Below are positions 29,033 through 40,850 of a stretch of DNA of 64,000 nucleotides, one piece after another. Within the stretch, counting starts at the first letter, position 1. Each line of letters starts with the position of its first letter. The notes under the pieces are model-generated. The model did no database searches and was not told the DNA's origin. It was given only the letters and a program-made list of their open reading frames with translations. The stretch is from NCBI RefSeq assembly GCF_037975245.1, contig NC_092561.1:16869001-16933000 (forward strand). Reading direction: 5' to 3'. The translations under genes were made by a program, and so were the position numbers. Source of the stretch: Apostichopus japonicus (taxonomy: Eukaryota > Echinodermata > Holothuroidea > Aspidochirotida > Stichopodidae).

Positions 29033-29123
29033 GTACCGTTAAAGTATAATTACAGGTAGGTGTTTATGGAGGACCGGTTACCCGTACCGTTAAAGTATAA
29101 TTACAGGTAGGTGTTTATGGAGG
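29033..29123. repeat. 51-bp tandem duplication spanning the ALDH8A1 start
   Basis: GTACCGTTAAAGTATAATTA followed by CAGGTAGGTGTTTATGGAGG occurs at 29033-29072 and 29084-29123, period 51. The second copy supplies the ATG at 29117. The first copy supplies an ATG at 29066 opening a 14-codon upstream reading frame that stops at TAG before 29117. Confidence 0.9.
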
Positions 29124-29313
29124 TTGTAGCAGCAAAGAAAATGAAAACAATGGCACTGGAGGTACAAAATTTCATCGGTGGGGAGTTCATCCCTGCTAAA
29201 ACTCACTTAGATAGTTTCAACCCAGCTACTGGTGAAGTTTGGGCGAAAATTCCGGATAGTGGAAAGGAAGAAATTGACTTAGCAGTGAAGTCGGCGAAAC
29301 AGGCATTTCCCAG
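29117..29313 (+). CDS. ALDH8A1: ALDH8A1 exon 1
   Basis: Ends FPS with donor CCCAG then GTAGGC, phase 2. It starts about 100 bp to the right of the foldback element end and inside the second copy of a 51-bp duplication. Confidence 0.85.
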
Positions 29314-32300
29314 GTAGGCCTAAGGTTACTGATGATAAGTGTAAATGGTATGACTATTGGTAGCTCACACTACGCCACAGCTAGTGATCAGTAGGTAAAG
29401 CCAGGCACCTAAGTATTTGTATTGAATATGTTTTGTGACAATACTACTAGACAATACAATACACATGGGCCATTGAAGTTCTGGTTTCTAATACACACTA
29501 ACACAGTGAGTTGAACAGGTTGGTAAATGGTAGTACTTAGCTAGTTTTTTTCAATATCAACTGTCATTGTCAAGTAATGAAGTATCATTCACTCAGGCAT
29601 AGGCTAGGTCTTGATAGATAAAGGCAATATGCCTAGGCTCATTTACCCAGACACCAGTTAAGTAGGCAGTACATTGTTGCTTTCAAGTCAGAAAGAGCCA
29701 TGGTTGGGGATATCGCTGCCACTAGACATGCATGTAGAACTAGAGCCAGCACCTCATAAAAGAACTTAAGAAGCCAAACGCATCTTCTACGCGAACAAAT
29801 TTGAATCATCTTCACGGTCAGCTGCTGAATTATTCAAAAATTTTAGCCCTACCAAATACCAGTTCACCAATTGACAATAACATGCCAACGAATTTTGAAA
29901 GTTCCGTACTGGTCTATGGATTGAGTTGACCAGCCATCTGCTACAACCTCACAATGCCACACAAGTTGCACTAACAAGTAACATGACTAGCCTAGGCTCA
30001 TTTGATTTGCACCTAGCCTAGGCCTACATCAGTAAAAGAACTTGAATCAGTTCTGAAAGTTTCAAAACTAAAAATATCCAAATTAGATCCTCCTACCATC
30101 AGTTCTTCTTCAAAGGTGTTTGCCCATGTTGCTCATGTTATGTTCATAATATATTTAATTATTGCATGCTGTGTGGCATTTTTGCATTTAGTATGAAATA
30201 TGCAGTCATAAGGCCATTGCTTAAAAAGAGTAATCTTGACCAAAATGTATTAAGCAATTACAGGCTAGTTTCTAATCTTAGTTTTGTTTCTAAATTTGAG
30301 AAAGTCATCTCAAGATACATGATCATTTATTTGAGATGAAGGTTTATCTCTTGTATCAATACGCCTATACTATAGCCTGGCCTAGGCTAGGTCTGGACAC
30401 TGTGGAAACTGCCATGGTGGCTATTTCCAAATAAGCTAGTAATGTCACTTGGCACGATTAAAGCTGTGATTTTATTACTATTAGACCTAAGTGCTGCTAT
30501 TGATACAATAGATCATAGCATACTCTTGACACGTTTCAAAAGTTTGTATGATTTTTCTAATACAGCCTTAGGTGTACTGAAGTTTTATCTTGTTGATAGG
30601 CACTTCGAAGTTCAAATATTCAATGCCAACAATCCTCTGTCTGATAATCTACTTAGTTTGGTGTGCCTCAGGAAAGTGTCTTAGGCCCATTATTATTCAC
30701 TATTTATACTAAGCCACTGAGTGATATTCTACTTACTAAATCAAATCTTTCTTTCCATATGTATGCGGATGATGTGTTGTAGAGATAGCTTATTACTTAT
30801 GCGGCTTGCACTGGCCCTGTTATGTATAAGAAGTATGTGTGTCAGTTTACATGTATACCAGGTGGACATAATACTGTATTCAGTTCATTCCTCCTATCAA
30901 TGGTATATTGTTCTTTATGCATTTATGTTTAATGTAAATAGCTAGACAAGCAGTCTAGTTAGTAAGACTGAATAAAGAAGTAAGGCAGAGCCTCCCAGAC
31001 CCTCAGAGTATGTATTTTCTTGTTTCTGTGTTTTGTGTTCAAAGTCTGTTGTCAAGCCCTCGGACTCTACAGTATAAGCAGATTTGGACAGTGGTTAATT
31101 TAATTGACCCAACTGACATCCAAACTAAGATAGACTTAATTTAAGATGTATTTTATTGAAATTCAGAAATGGATCGTACTAACAAATGGGTCATTCCATA
31201 TCAAATCACCAAATTTTTGGGTATGTTGTAGTTCGACATCTTTGAAAAATTCCCAAACTTTTTGTATGATTAGACCACCATGAAATAAGCATATTCTGAA
31301 AATTTCAGTTGCATTGCTTTACAATTGGCCGATTTATCACACTTTGAAATTCCGCAATTTGTCGCCACCATGGCATTTTGACATTTTCTTGACTTTTGAG
31401 GTCTCATTTCTCAGCAATTAAACATTCTACTACCTTTCTATTACAGATGCTTATAGAGTCTATCCCATAGAACAGGAAAATAAAAAATTAGGCTACAAAA
31501 ATATTGTCTAGTGGAGTTAGGTCAACTTAAAAGTGTCAAAATATTTGATTTTTGTACTTTTCACTAAAAAATGTGCTGTTTTTAGTGATGAATTGCCCCT
31601 AAACCATTGCTTCAGGGTACTTGATTCTTTCAGAGGTTATTATTTCTAGTATAAACATTACAAAATAATGATTACAATGCTTTCCTATAATATGTTTGCA
31701 AGTTGTGCAACTCTAAAGTTGCTAATGTAATTTTTGGAAGATATTCTGTTAAGTTCTAATTAATGTCATTGAGCATCAACAAACCCCTCACCCCCCCCCC
31801 CCCCCCACAAAAATGATTATTTTTAATTGTTTGAAATAATGAGTACTATAAATTATATAGGACTTGTCCAAAAAAGTGACCTTCAGACAAAAATTGCAAC
31901 AAATACTATTATAATGACAGGTGCTTCAATAGTGATATCATAATCTGGTGAAACGTATTCCTTTTCTGGTTAATAATTTCATGCATTAAATTGACACTTA
32001 CTGTATAATGCACTGTGATTCTGTTTAAATTGATTTTGTGTATGGACTGTACTGCATTGATCTGGTACTGAAAGCCTTTACATATCCTGACAAATAGGCA
32101 AAGGTAAACATAAGATATAAACTATCCAATGATTACTGTACCAACAGATTGAAAGGCCAAAGTTGAACATCATAAAGATAAATAAACCATCCACTGTTTA
32201 CCAATAGATATTGGATAAACTATCCAGAAACCAACTTGTAAGTCACAATAACATTGTCTGTAGCGAGATAATCCCTTGATGGGGCTTGCCTTGCTGCCTG

Positions 32301-33679
32301 TGTAAAATTAAGCTGTTTAATAAACTTTGCTTTCATTATTTTCAATGTTCAAAGGAAAACTAAGTCTTTGTTGCATATATACAGCTTTCTGAATTATCAA
32401 CTTCTTGAATAATAGCTGAAACTAGGTGTGAATGCTGATACATACACACGTACACAGTCCCAATTCTTCCACTCAATCTCTCAGGTCTCCCAATAGTTTG
32501 CAGTAACTTCACTCAGCCACACCCTCTATTTTCCCAACAGCCAGCACAACAACACAAGGCCAATTACACAAAGTCAAAGAGAACTCACTTTTTCTCACAC
32601 AATATCATATAAGGTAGTCTACATATACAGTAGCATACACTGTAGGAAACACACACACACATCTCTAACCCCTCTTGACCCCATCTCCCCTAATCTCTAG
32701 TTCAACCTGCCTGACCTCTCTTAGCATCAACTTTGGACTTGCTGGCTTCCCCAAGAATTCCATCTCCATAGCAACAATATTAACAATATAGTTAAAGAGG
32801 TATATATATATATAGAAATATAAAGTTGAGATACAGTATATAGATTGTTCATGTTTATAGAAATAGTGTTTAAGTTTGTTCTCAAGTTACAAGGCACTAG
32901 TACACCCATTTATGAATATAAAACCACATCTTGTGTAAGTTAGGGCACATGACCCATGCTTTACATATCCTGTAAAGTTTTAGGGAAAATAAGTACAGTA
33001 CAGTACATGTAGAGTGTTTATGTCAAATTTCACAGTATTTGATAATTCATTTGAATGCACACCCAGCGGGCCCCTCATGGTTTATCTTTCACAGTCCTTA
33101 ATCCTTTCACCTATTACCTCCAATTGTTCCATGGTAACCCTCATGGTTTATCTTCACAGTCCTTAATCCTTTCAGATCTTATAACCTTTAAGGTATATTA
33201 AGGTATCTGTTATGTAATAGGCAGGGAATTATTTATCTGGTATCACATCACAAAATTCTAAACAAAATGGGCAAATCATATACTGCTAACTGTGCAAACA
33301 TGCATAGCATCTATTGTACACTGGAACCATACCATTTAATATGTGACTGTTGAGGACATTTAGAACTGCTACACAAATGTGAACACTAAAGTTATTCCCT
33401 AACAAGTGATGAGTTTGAAAAGGGAATGGCCAAGTGAACCTTTAATAAAACAATGCCTGGCGACAGAAGACAATTTGATTATCTTGTTAACTTTCAACCC
33501 TTTACATTTCTTCCCAATTCTTGTCACTAAAAGTATTGTACAGTTGCATCTAATAAAGGCTTTATGTACAAGATAAAGCCATGTACATTGTTGGTGAATT
33601 TGTACAGTTGTACAGAGAGCTTTTTAATACCATTTATTGGTTCCTTGCTTTAGCAAAAGGAACCTATGCAGTCAGGTTG

Positions 33680-33718
<39 letters not shown>

Positions 33719-36700
33719 TATGTGTGTATGTGTGTGTGTGTGTGCGTCTGTGACGCTTGGGTACGCTCTATCTCAATAAGGGAATGTTGGATTGAGGCCA
33801 AACTTGGACTATAGATCCGCCATATGGAGAAGGTGTGCCCTATTGTTTTTGGTGCTCACAAAGGTCACCAAAGGTCAGTTATGGTCCAAAAACCGAAAAT
33901 ATTAAAACTGCAATAACTCCCAGTGCCAATGTGCGACAAGGTTGATATTTTGGGACAAGTTGTGAACTGGTTAGGGGAACATTTTCAAACTTAACGGTCA
34001 TGTGATCCGAGGTCACCAAAGGTCAATTAATGATAAAGAACTAGTATTTTTGCGATAACTTGAGAACGAATTGTCCGTTTGGGTTGGGAGTTGCCTCAAT
34101 GTCATCCAATTGTCGACCCGCATCTTGGTGACCCTTGACCTCAATTTGACCTCTGGTGACCTTTTCGTGTTTTTGGGATTTTTACAGTTTCGATGCTATT
34201 TTCAGATGTCAAAGGTACCTTCTGATCATAAATGTCAATAGGTTGACCCCGTGTGACCTTTATGTGCGAAGTTATATGAGGTCAAAGTTTTTCGGTCGGA
34301 GTTAGGACGGTTGTACAGACTTTTCGTTTTGTTTTTTGGAATCAGGAGATTAAACTACATCTGAAACCAAGGTCAAAAGGTCAAAGGTCACATTAGAAAA
34401 AATGTGCTTATTTTGGGAGGAAACGAGCAAAAAAGAAAATGTTTGGTTTTGATGCTAGATTTGGATATCAAAGGTACCTTCCGATCAAAAATGTCAATTG
34501 GTTGACACCCGTGTGACCTTCGTGTGCGAAGTTATACGAGGTCAAAGTTAATTTTCAGACATTTAATGCAACAACTCCCAGTTCCAAGGTGTGACATGGT
34601 TGATATTTTTGGACAAGTTGCAAATGGTATAGGGGAATATTTTCAAACTTAACGGTCATGTGATCCGAGGTCACCAAAGGTCAATTAATGTCAAAACACT
34701 AGTATTTTGGGGGTAGAAAATGGGCAAAGAAAAAAATGTTTGAATTTTTATAGTTTGATGCTCTAATTTAGGTCTCATCAATCAAAAATGTCAATAAGTT
34801 GACCCAAGGTGACCTTTGTACGTTAAGTTATATGAGGTCAAAGTTAATTTTCAGACATTTAGTGTAATAATTCCCAGTGCCAAGGTGTTACACAGTTGAT
34901 ATTTTGAGACAAGTTGCAAATGGTATAGGGGAATATTTTCAAACTTAACGGTGATGTGATCCGAGGTCACCAAAGGTCAATTAATGATAAAAAACTAGTA
35001 TTTTTACGATAACTTGAGAACAAATTGTCCGTTAGGGTTGGGAGTTGCTTCAATGTAATCCAATTGTCGACCCGCATCTGGGTGACCCTTGACCTCAATT
35101 TGACCTCTGGTGACCTTTTTAGTGTTTTGTTGATTTTTACAGTTTCGATGCTATTTTCAGATGTTAAAGGTAACTTCTGATCATAAATGTCAATAGGTTG
35201 ACCCCGTGTGACCTTCGTGTGCGAAGTTATATGAGGTCAAAGTCAATTTTCAGACATTTAATGCAATAACTCCCAGTTCCAAGGTGTGACAAGGTTGATA
35301 TTTTTGGAGTAGTTGCAAATGGTATAGGGGAATATTTTCAAATTTAACGGTTATGTGATACAAGGTCACCAAAGGTCAATTAATGATAAAAAACTAGTAT
35401 TTTTGGGACAACTTGAGAACAAATTGTCCGTTAGGGTTGGGAGTTGCTTCAATGTAATCCAATTGCCGACCCGCATCTGGGTGACCCTTGACCTCAATTT
35501 GACCTCTGGTGACCTTTTCGTGTTTTGGGGATTTTTACAGTTTCGATGCTATTTTCAGATGTTAAAGGTACCTTCTGATCATAAATGTCAATGGGTTGAC
35601 CCCCATTTGACCTTCGTGTGCAAAGTTATTTGAGGTCAAAGTTAATTTTCACACATTTAATGCAATAACTCCCAGTGCCAAGGTGTGACAAGGTTGATTT
35701 TTTTGGACAAGTTGCAAATGGTATAGGGGAATATCTTCAAACTTAACAGTCAGGTGATCCAAGGTCACCAAAGGTCAGCTAATGTTAAAAAAGTAGTATT
35801 ATGGGGGGAGAAAATGGGCAAAGAAAAAACGTTTGCAATTTTTATATTTTGATGCTATATTCACGTCTCACCGATCAAAAATGTCAACATGTTGACCTCA
35901 GGGTGACCTTTGTGTTTTACGTTACATACAAGTTCAAAGTTAATTTTTTGACATTTAATGCAATTAAATCTCAATGCCAAGGTGTGACATGGTTGATATT
36001 TTGGGACAAGTTGTGAATGGAGTGGTGGAACATTTTGAAACTTAAAGGTCATGTCATCTGAGGTCACCATTGTTATCATATCTGTTGACACGCTTGTAGG
36101 TGTCTTATATTTCTTACACTTTCGACGCCATATTTAGATCTCAAAAGTGCCTTTTGATAAAAAAATCCGATCACATTTTGTGATCACAAAAGTGTTGGTT
36201 ACTTTATGGGAACATGTAGGACCACAATTACTTGGACTTTTTCAGCCCAATCTTGCTTGATAATATTAATGTATATTGTCATATACCCCAAGCAAGGAAC
36301 CACAGTGCCCTTGGGCTCTTGTTATCTTCTGCTTCCACCTTACCCTAGGTTCACCTTTAGTCCTTTACAATCTCTTAGCTACCAACATAGACAGGAAGTC
36401 CTCCTACATCACACTTCCCAGAAAGATGACTAACAGTTTCTGTTTACAATCCATCAACATAATAATACAGTTTTCCAACCTCTAAGTCCCAGTTGATCAC
36501 TTACACTTTGACCTCTACAGTAACTTTCTACAACAGAAACCCTACACCTCTCTGTGCACCTACTGTAATATCAAAATATCTATTACCCTTTGACCTCCAC
36601 ATGTGGTAACTCTCTACAATAGAAATCCTAGCCGTTTCTGTGCACCTAGTAGCAGATCTCTACCAAGAAAGTAACCTTTGAACAGTATGATGTCATAGCG

Positions 36701-39223
36701 ATGATGTCATAGTGTGGTCATTACATTGTAGCAGTAACCTCAGTTTATGGAAAAGGTATTATATGTGGACAGAGTAACTTCCTGTCCCATCATGTGTAAT
36801 CCATTGTCAAGATTCTCCTTCTAACTTATAAGTGAAAAACGAACTCGCCCCATGTTATATTAATGGACCACCTCTGTAACGCTTTGCTCTTCTTCCTATA
36901 TACACCTACAGTTTGCCCCTGGTCCTTAAACTAGGACTCGCTATGGCGATCTGTTGCTGCTGTACCTGCTCTTTGGAATGAATTCCCAATTCGTGTGTAA
37001 GATTTCCTCCACACTTGAAATTCTCAAAAGACAGTTTGAAACGTTTCTTGTATCTTATCTTGTTAGTGTTTGTTTGCTATGTTCCTATTTTCCTTTGTTA
37101 AGCCCTTAGAAACATTTGTAATTAGGCACTATATAAATGTTATTTATTATGATTATTCTTATTACTATGTAACTTTCACCAATTGTATTGAGTGTGATTT
37201 TACCTGCAGGAGCAGTGCTTCCTCTTTAGCATGGCTCAATCAAGCTTACTCCCCCCCCCCCCTCACACTACTTTCCACACTCACTGTACTCTGAGGATAT
37301 CTAGCCAGATGAAGATCTATATACCGTCTGATTCAACTACTTGTTCACATGTCCTTATTTCTGGTTCGCTTACCATTGTGACGGTGACATCCCAATGTTC
37401 CGATGTCTCGATGTTCCGACAATACCAAATAATTTTTGGACTCATAATTTTTTTTTATCAACAATTTCGGACCAACATTTTTTCTGACCAAAATTTTTTG
37501 GGGAGACTTAATATTTTTAGGCCCATTTTTTTCGGACACAATCTTCTTTGGGGACTCTTTTTTGGATGAGACTCTTTTTTGGATGGACATCTTTTCGAAC
37601 CTAATTTTTTGGGGGGACTGGACTCAATTTTTTTGACACACCAAATTTTGGGTTAATTTTCTTTCTTTTTTGCAGGAAAACATTTTTGGCCTGTAATCAT
37701 GTTGTTCCAAAAAATTTGCTCTGAAACATGTTGGTCCAAAAAATGTTGGTTCGAAAAAATTTGCTCTGAAAACATGTTGGTCCAAAAACATTTGGGCTTC
37801 ACAAGTGTTGGTCCAAAAAAATTTGGTCTGAAAAATTGTTGGTCAAAAATAATTGTCCAAAAATTATTTGGTATTGTCAGAACATAGAGACGTCGGAACA
37901 TAGAGATGTAATCGTTAAGACAGTTATTGCAAGACAGTGACTTGCAAGTCATTCATCTCAACTACATTGTACTCACATGGAGGTACTATTGTATGTCTTG
38001 ACACTCAGTGTGTATTGTTTGGTGGGTGTCTGTCATTTCATTTTATCCCCTTTTCATCTCATTTAGTTGGTCATCTTTGAGTCCAGAGGTCCGAGGTCAG
38101 CATTTGCACAAGATTGCGGACATTCTCGAGTCCCGACTCGACGAGTTTGCTGAGATAGAATCCCGAGACCAAGGAAAACCGGTTGGACTGGCCAAGAAGG
38201 TAGACATCCCCAGAGCTGTCCAGAACTTGAGGTTTTTTGCAACAGCAATTCAGCACACACTGAATGAGTAAGTAACTAAATATTGAAGGGGCTGCTATGG
38301 ATGTGTGTGATATTGTGTAGCAATTTAATTATTTTCTTAAAAGTATTTTGTAACTTTTGTTGGCATTTTCAAGACCAATACTCTGCCATTTAATGGTTCA
38401 TCTCCTATTGGAATACTTTATATAAAACATCTTTAAGTATACACTTCTATTGTATGCAAGTTCTCTAATACAGCTTATTTACATTTAGATTATTCTTCTT
38501 CTGCATAGTTCTGCTAGTCATTCATTGACCTAAATGATGATGATGATGATGATGGTGATCAAGGTGATGGTGGTGAGGGTGAGGGTAGTGGTGATGAGGG
38601 TCGTGGTGGTGGGGGTGGTGGTGGTGGTGAGGGTAGTGGGGATGAGGGTGGTGGTGAGGGTGGTGGTGAGGGTAGTGAGGGTGGTGGTGATGAGGGCAGT
38701 GAGGGTGGTGGTGGGGGTGATTGTGGTAGTGAGGTTAGTGGTGATGTGGGTGGTGGTGGGGGTGGTGGTGAGGCTAGTGGGGATGAGGGTGGTGGTGAGG
38801 ATGAGGGTGGTGGTGAGGGTAGTGAGGGTGTGATGAGGGCAGTGAGGGTCGTTGTGAGGGTGATTGTGGTGGTGAGGGTAGTGAGGGTGTAGTGTGGTGA
38901 GGGAGTAGTGGTGAAGGTTGTGGTGATGAGGGCAGTGGTGGTGAGGCTGTCAGTGGTCGTGTGGGTGGTGATGATGATGAATAAAATTGTTTGATATTTC
39001 CTTCCTTCTAGTTCAACAGTACAGAGTAAATTTGGTGTTTTCAACTATACGACTAAGAATCCCATCGGTGTAGCCGGGCTGATCAGTCCCTGGAATCTGC
39101 CTCTCTACTTACTCACCCTCAAGATTGGTCCGTGCATTGCAGTCGGTAACACGTGCATCTGTAAACCAAGTGAAATGACCTCAGTCTCTGCATGGATGTT
39201 ATGTGAGGTCATGAAACAAGCAG
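29117..39223 (+). CDS. ALDH8A1: ALDH8A1 (2-aminomuconate semialdehyde dehydrogenase), 5' three exons only
   Basis: Exons 29117-29313, 38067-38267 and 39012-39223 join in phase (610 nt, about 203 codons), covering roughly the first 40% of a ~490-aa enzyme. Recognisable family blocks: [83 protein letters not shown] and [17 protein letters not shown]. These include the PWN and KPSE contacts of the NAD-binding fold. The catalytic Glu and Cys would lie further on and are absent here. ALDH8A1 oxidises 2-aminomuconate semialdehyde in the kynurenine pathway. The start could be ATG 29117 or ATG 29150 (MALEVQNF); the latter resembles the family length better. The transcript presumably continues past 64 kb, or the gene is truncated. 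Confidence 0.85.
29760..30800 (+). pseudogene. decayed non-LTR reverse transcriptase (CR1/L2-like)
   Basis: Broken in several frames. Pieces in order: [20 protein letters not shown] (upstream ORF2 part), [20 protein letters not shown] then [37 protein letters not shown] (palm motif A), [16 protein letters not shown] (motif B region, GS changed to ES), and MYADDV with the catalytic YADD at 30762-30773. Internal stops and frame changes show it is dead. Endonuclease and C-terminus are missing. Confidence 0.8.
30801..33640. other. ALDH8A1 intron 1 sequence, no assigned features
   Basis: A C-rich run at about 31791-31806 and short CA runs near 32648. 31190-31960 looks like a repeat family (conserved style, no ORF) but no ends were found. 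No exon was recognised. Confidence 0.4.
33641..33760. repeat. GGTTCCTTGC..GGAACC hairpin plus GT microsatellite
   Basis: GGTTCCTTGCTTTAGCAAAA followed by GGAACCTATGCAGTCAGG, then a GT-rich run to about 33743. A second copy of the same module is at about 47189-47250, so this is a dispersed element whose end carries the microsatellite. Confidence 0.75.
33850..36090. repeat. tandem-like array of AGGTCA-rich units
   Basis: Long units with recurring blocks CTCCCAGTGCCAAGGTGTGA, TTTTCAAACTTAACGG, TTGACCTCAATTTGACCTCT and GTGACCTTCGTGTGCGAAG repeat about four times with partial deletions. It follows the GGTTCC/GT module directly and probably belongs to the same mobile family. Non-coding; intron 1 of ALDH8A1. 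Confidence 0.85.
33862..35777. promoter_or_regulatory. nuclear-receptor-type direct repeats (six DR4, three DR1)
   Basis: AGGTCA-CCAA-AGGTCA, a perfect DR4, occurs at 33862-33877, 34010-34025, 34668-34683, 34964-34979, 35363-35378 and 35762-35777. TGACCC-T-TGACCT, a DR1 on the minus strand, occurs at 34129-34141, 35083-35095 and 35482-35494. These match known binding-site forms for RXR heterodimers (DR4) and HNF4/COUP-TF/RXR (DR1). Function in vivo is not shown by sequence. Confidence 0.4.
36091..36889. other. intron sequence, nothing recognised
   Basis: No element ends or exons identified. Confidence 0.4.
36890..37170 (+). mobile_element. 3' end of a second non-LTR retrotransposon family
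   Basis: A frame reads [18 protein letters not shown], the standard C-terminal RT-ORF motif. It is followed by decayed coding sequence and the tail TAGGCACTATATAAATGTTA then TTTATTATGATTATT. Distinct from the copy at 3770. Confidence 0.6.
37385..37911. mobile_element. 527-bp palindromic (foldback/MITE-like) element
   Basis: The left ~50 bp (ATGTTCCGAC, AATACCAAATAATTT) is repeated inverted at 37861-37911. The inside is a degenerate series of TTGGTCCAAAAA/TTTTTTGGAC words on both sides, so the whole piece folds on itself. Confidence 0.75.
38067..38267 (+). CDS. ALDH8A1: ALDH8A1 exon 2
   Basis: 201 nt; acceptor ATTTAG, donor GA then GTAAGT. It encodes [20 protein letters not shown], then [18 protein letters not shown] and [15 protein letters not shown]. 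Intron 1 before it is 8.75 kb. Confidence 0.9.
38534..38990. repeat. GGT/GAGGGT-rich minisatellite
   Basis: ATG repeats turn into a long GGTGGTGAGGGTAGTGAGGG-type tract in ALDH8A1 intron 2, ending 22 bp before the exon 3 acceptor. Open frames through it (poly-Val/Met or poly-Pro/Ser) are artefacts. Confidence 0.9.
39012..39223 (+). CDS. ALDH8A1: ALDH8A1 exon 3
   Basis: 212 nt; acceptor CTTCTAG, donor G then GTACAG. It encodes [20 protein letters not shown] and then [19 protein letters not shown], the first NAD-binding part of the ALDH Rossmann domain. Confidence 0.92.
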
Positions 39224-40398
39224 GTACAGTCTATATATTAGAATCACAGTACTTGTGAAGAGCTGTATTGATCTATAATATAACAGATTAATGTAATGTA
39301 AATAAAGTTGTATATAGTGCTCTACGCGTGATGCACCTGTGCGCTTTACAAACAATCTAGAATATACAATGACTAAAACAGTAAATACATATACCATATA
39401 CAGACAGGAATATGAGATTGAAAAATGAATAAAAGCATTGGTGAAGAGTAAAGCGATAAAACAGATTGACTACAAAATCTACAATTAAGATTAGGTACAT
39501 GTCTGCATTATAACATCAGCAGATTGCTTGTATTGACTTTTGAATGGTAGAGAAAGAAGGAAGGAGGAGGGCAGTTGCCTAAGTGAGGGTCATTGCGGGC
39601 ACTGTGCAAGAATGGTATCAGTTGTTAGGCAATGAGGCTTGTAAGCATGTTTGTAAATACCCAAACCAGTAAGATTTGGGGTATTGATCATCACTTGGAA
39701 CCAATGTCTTGTATCACATAACAAATGCTATACAAGGTGTGCACACTGCAAGATGCAAAGATGTATGTAACAGTTTTGACTCATGGTTGGAGTGGAGTCC
39801 ACCTAACCCGAGTCCAACCACACAAGGCCTCTAGTTCGAGCCAAGTCCAGTTTCACTGGGTTCCAAGTCTGATACGGACTGGATTGTTGAGCCTCTCTTG
39901 TAAACAGGGCGTTAGGGAAGGGTGGAGGGTACGGGAGGGGGGTGGGGCACATATCATACCAACTTATAGTTAAGACCCTGTAGGCTTGACTGTTCCACAC
40001 ACAAGCATAATCCTTTGGGAACATACTGACAAGTAAATAAAAGTACAAGGAAAGGGGTGGCTTCATTTCAGCTCTTTACTTACCTCTTGAAGCCAAGTAC
40101 CTAAATATATGTGACGTAGACTATGTTCACATTAACCTACTCACCTTATTTTTTCCCTATGCTGTACTAACCTCCACCCCTCTCCACAACTGCAAACCAT
40201 AGAATACATCATACATATCTGATATCAAATTCAAGGTTTATGTGTATGCACAAATTCAAATTGATCTATAGATAATTATTGTACAAACTTCACATAGACA
40301 GGCCAGCTCTGTAACCATGCAGTGACCTATAGCTATATATGCTACTAGTTACTTTATTCACATCTGATTAAGATACTGTAACTATAAGAGCAAGAACC
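39224..40398. other. ALDH8A1 intron 3 start, nothing firm
   Basis: Around 39290-39350 a TATATAGTGCTCTACGCGTG / GCGCTTTACAAACAA stretch looks like a retroelement tail, but no family can be named. No exon 4 seen. Confidence 0.4.
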
Positions 40399-40419
40399 CC
40401 CAGGAGAAAATTCCTGTTA

Positions 40420-40850
40420 ATACCTGTTACAATTTCAATTGGTTTTAACCGGAACCAACAGGGACTAACAGGTACCTGTTAACGACAACTGGTTTTAACA
40501 GGTATTGTGACCAAAACCAGTTTATACCAGTTAATTGCCTGTTGCAACAGGTAAATTACCTGTAAGCTGTAACAGGTACCAATTGGTTTTAACAGGTACC
40601 TGTTAAACCAGTTGCTTTCAACAGGTAAAATACCTGTTGAAAACAACTGGTTAAACAGGTACCTGTTGAAAACAACTGGTTCAACAGGTACCTGTTGAAA
40701 ACAACTGGTTTAACAGGTACCTGTTGAAAACAACTGGTTTAACAGGTACCTGTTGAAAACAACTGGTTTAACAGGTACCTGTTGAAAACAACTGGTTTAA
40801 CAGGTACCTGTTACACCAGTTGCATTCAACAGGTACCAGTTGGTTCAAAT
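40420..40850. repeat. left arm tandem repeat (29-bp unit)
   Basis: At least six near-identical units of AACAGGTACCTGTTGAAAAC followed by AACTGGTTT, preceded by diverged units. Each unit holds the palindrome AACAGGTACCTGTT. Confidence 0.92.

Noticed and set aside
33581-33814. Cys/Val-rich 77-codon ORF
   Set aside because: Produced by the GT microsatellite.
38534-39044. Poly-Val/Met and poly-Pro/Ser ORFs
   Set aside because: Translations of a GGT/GAG minisatellite.
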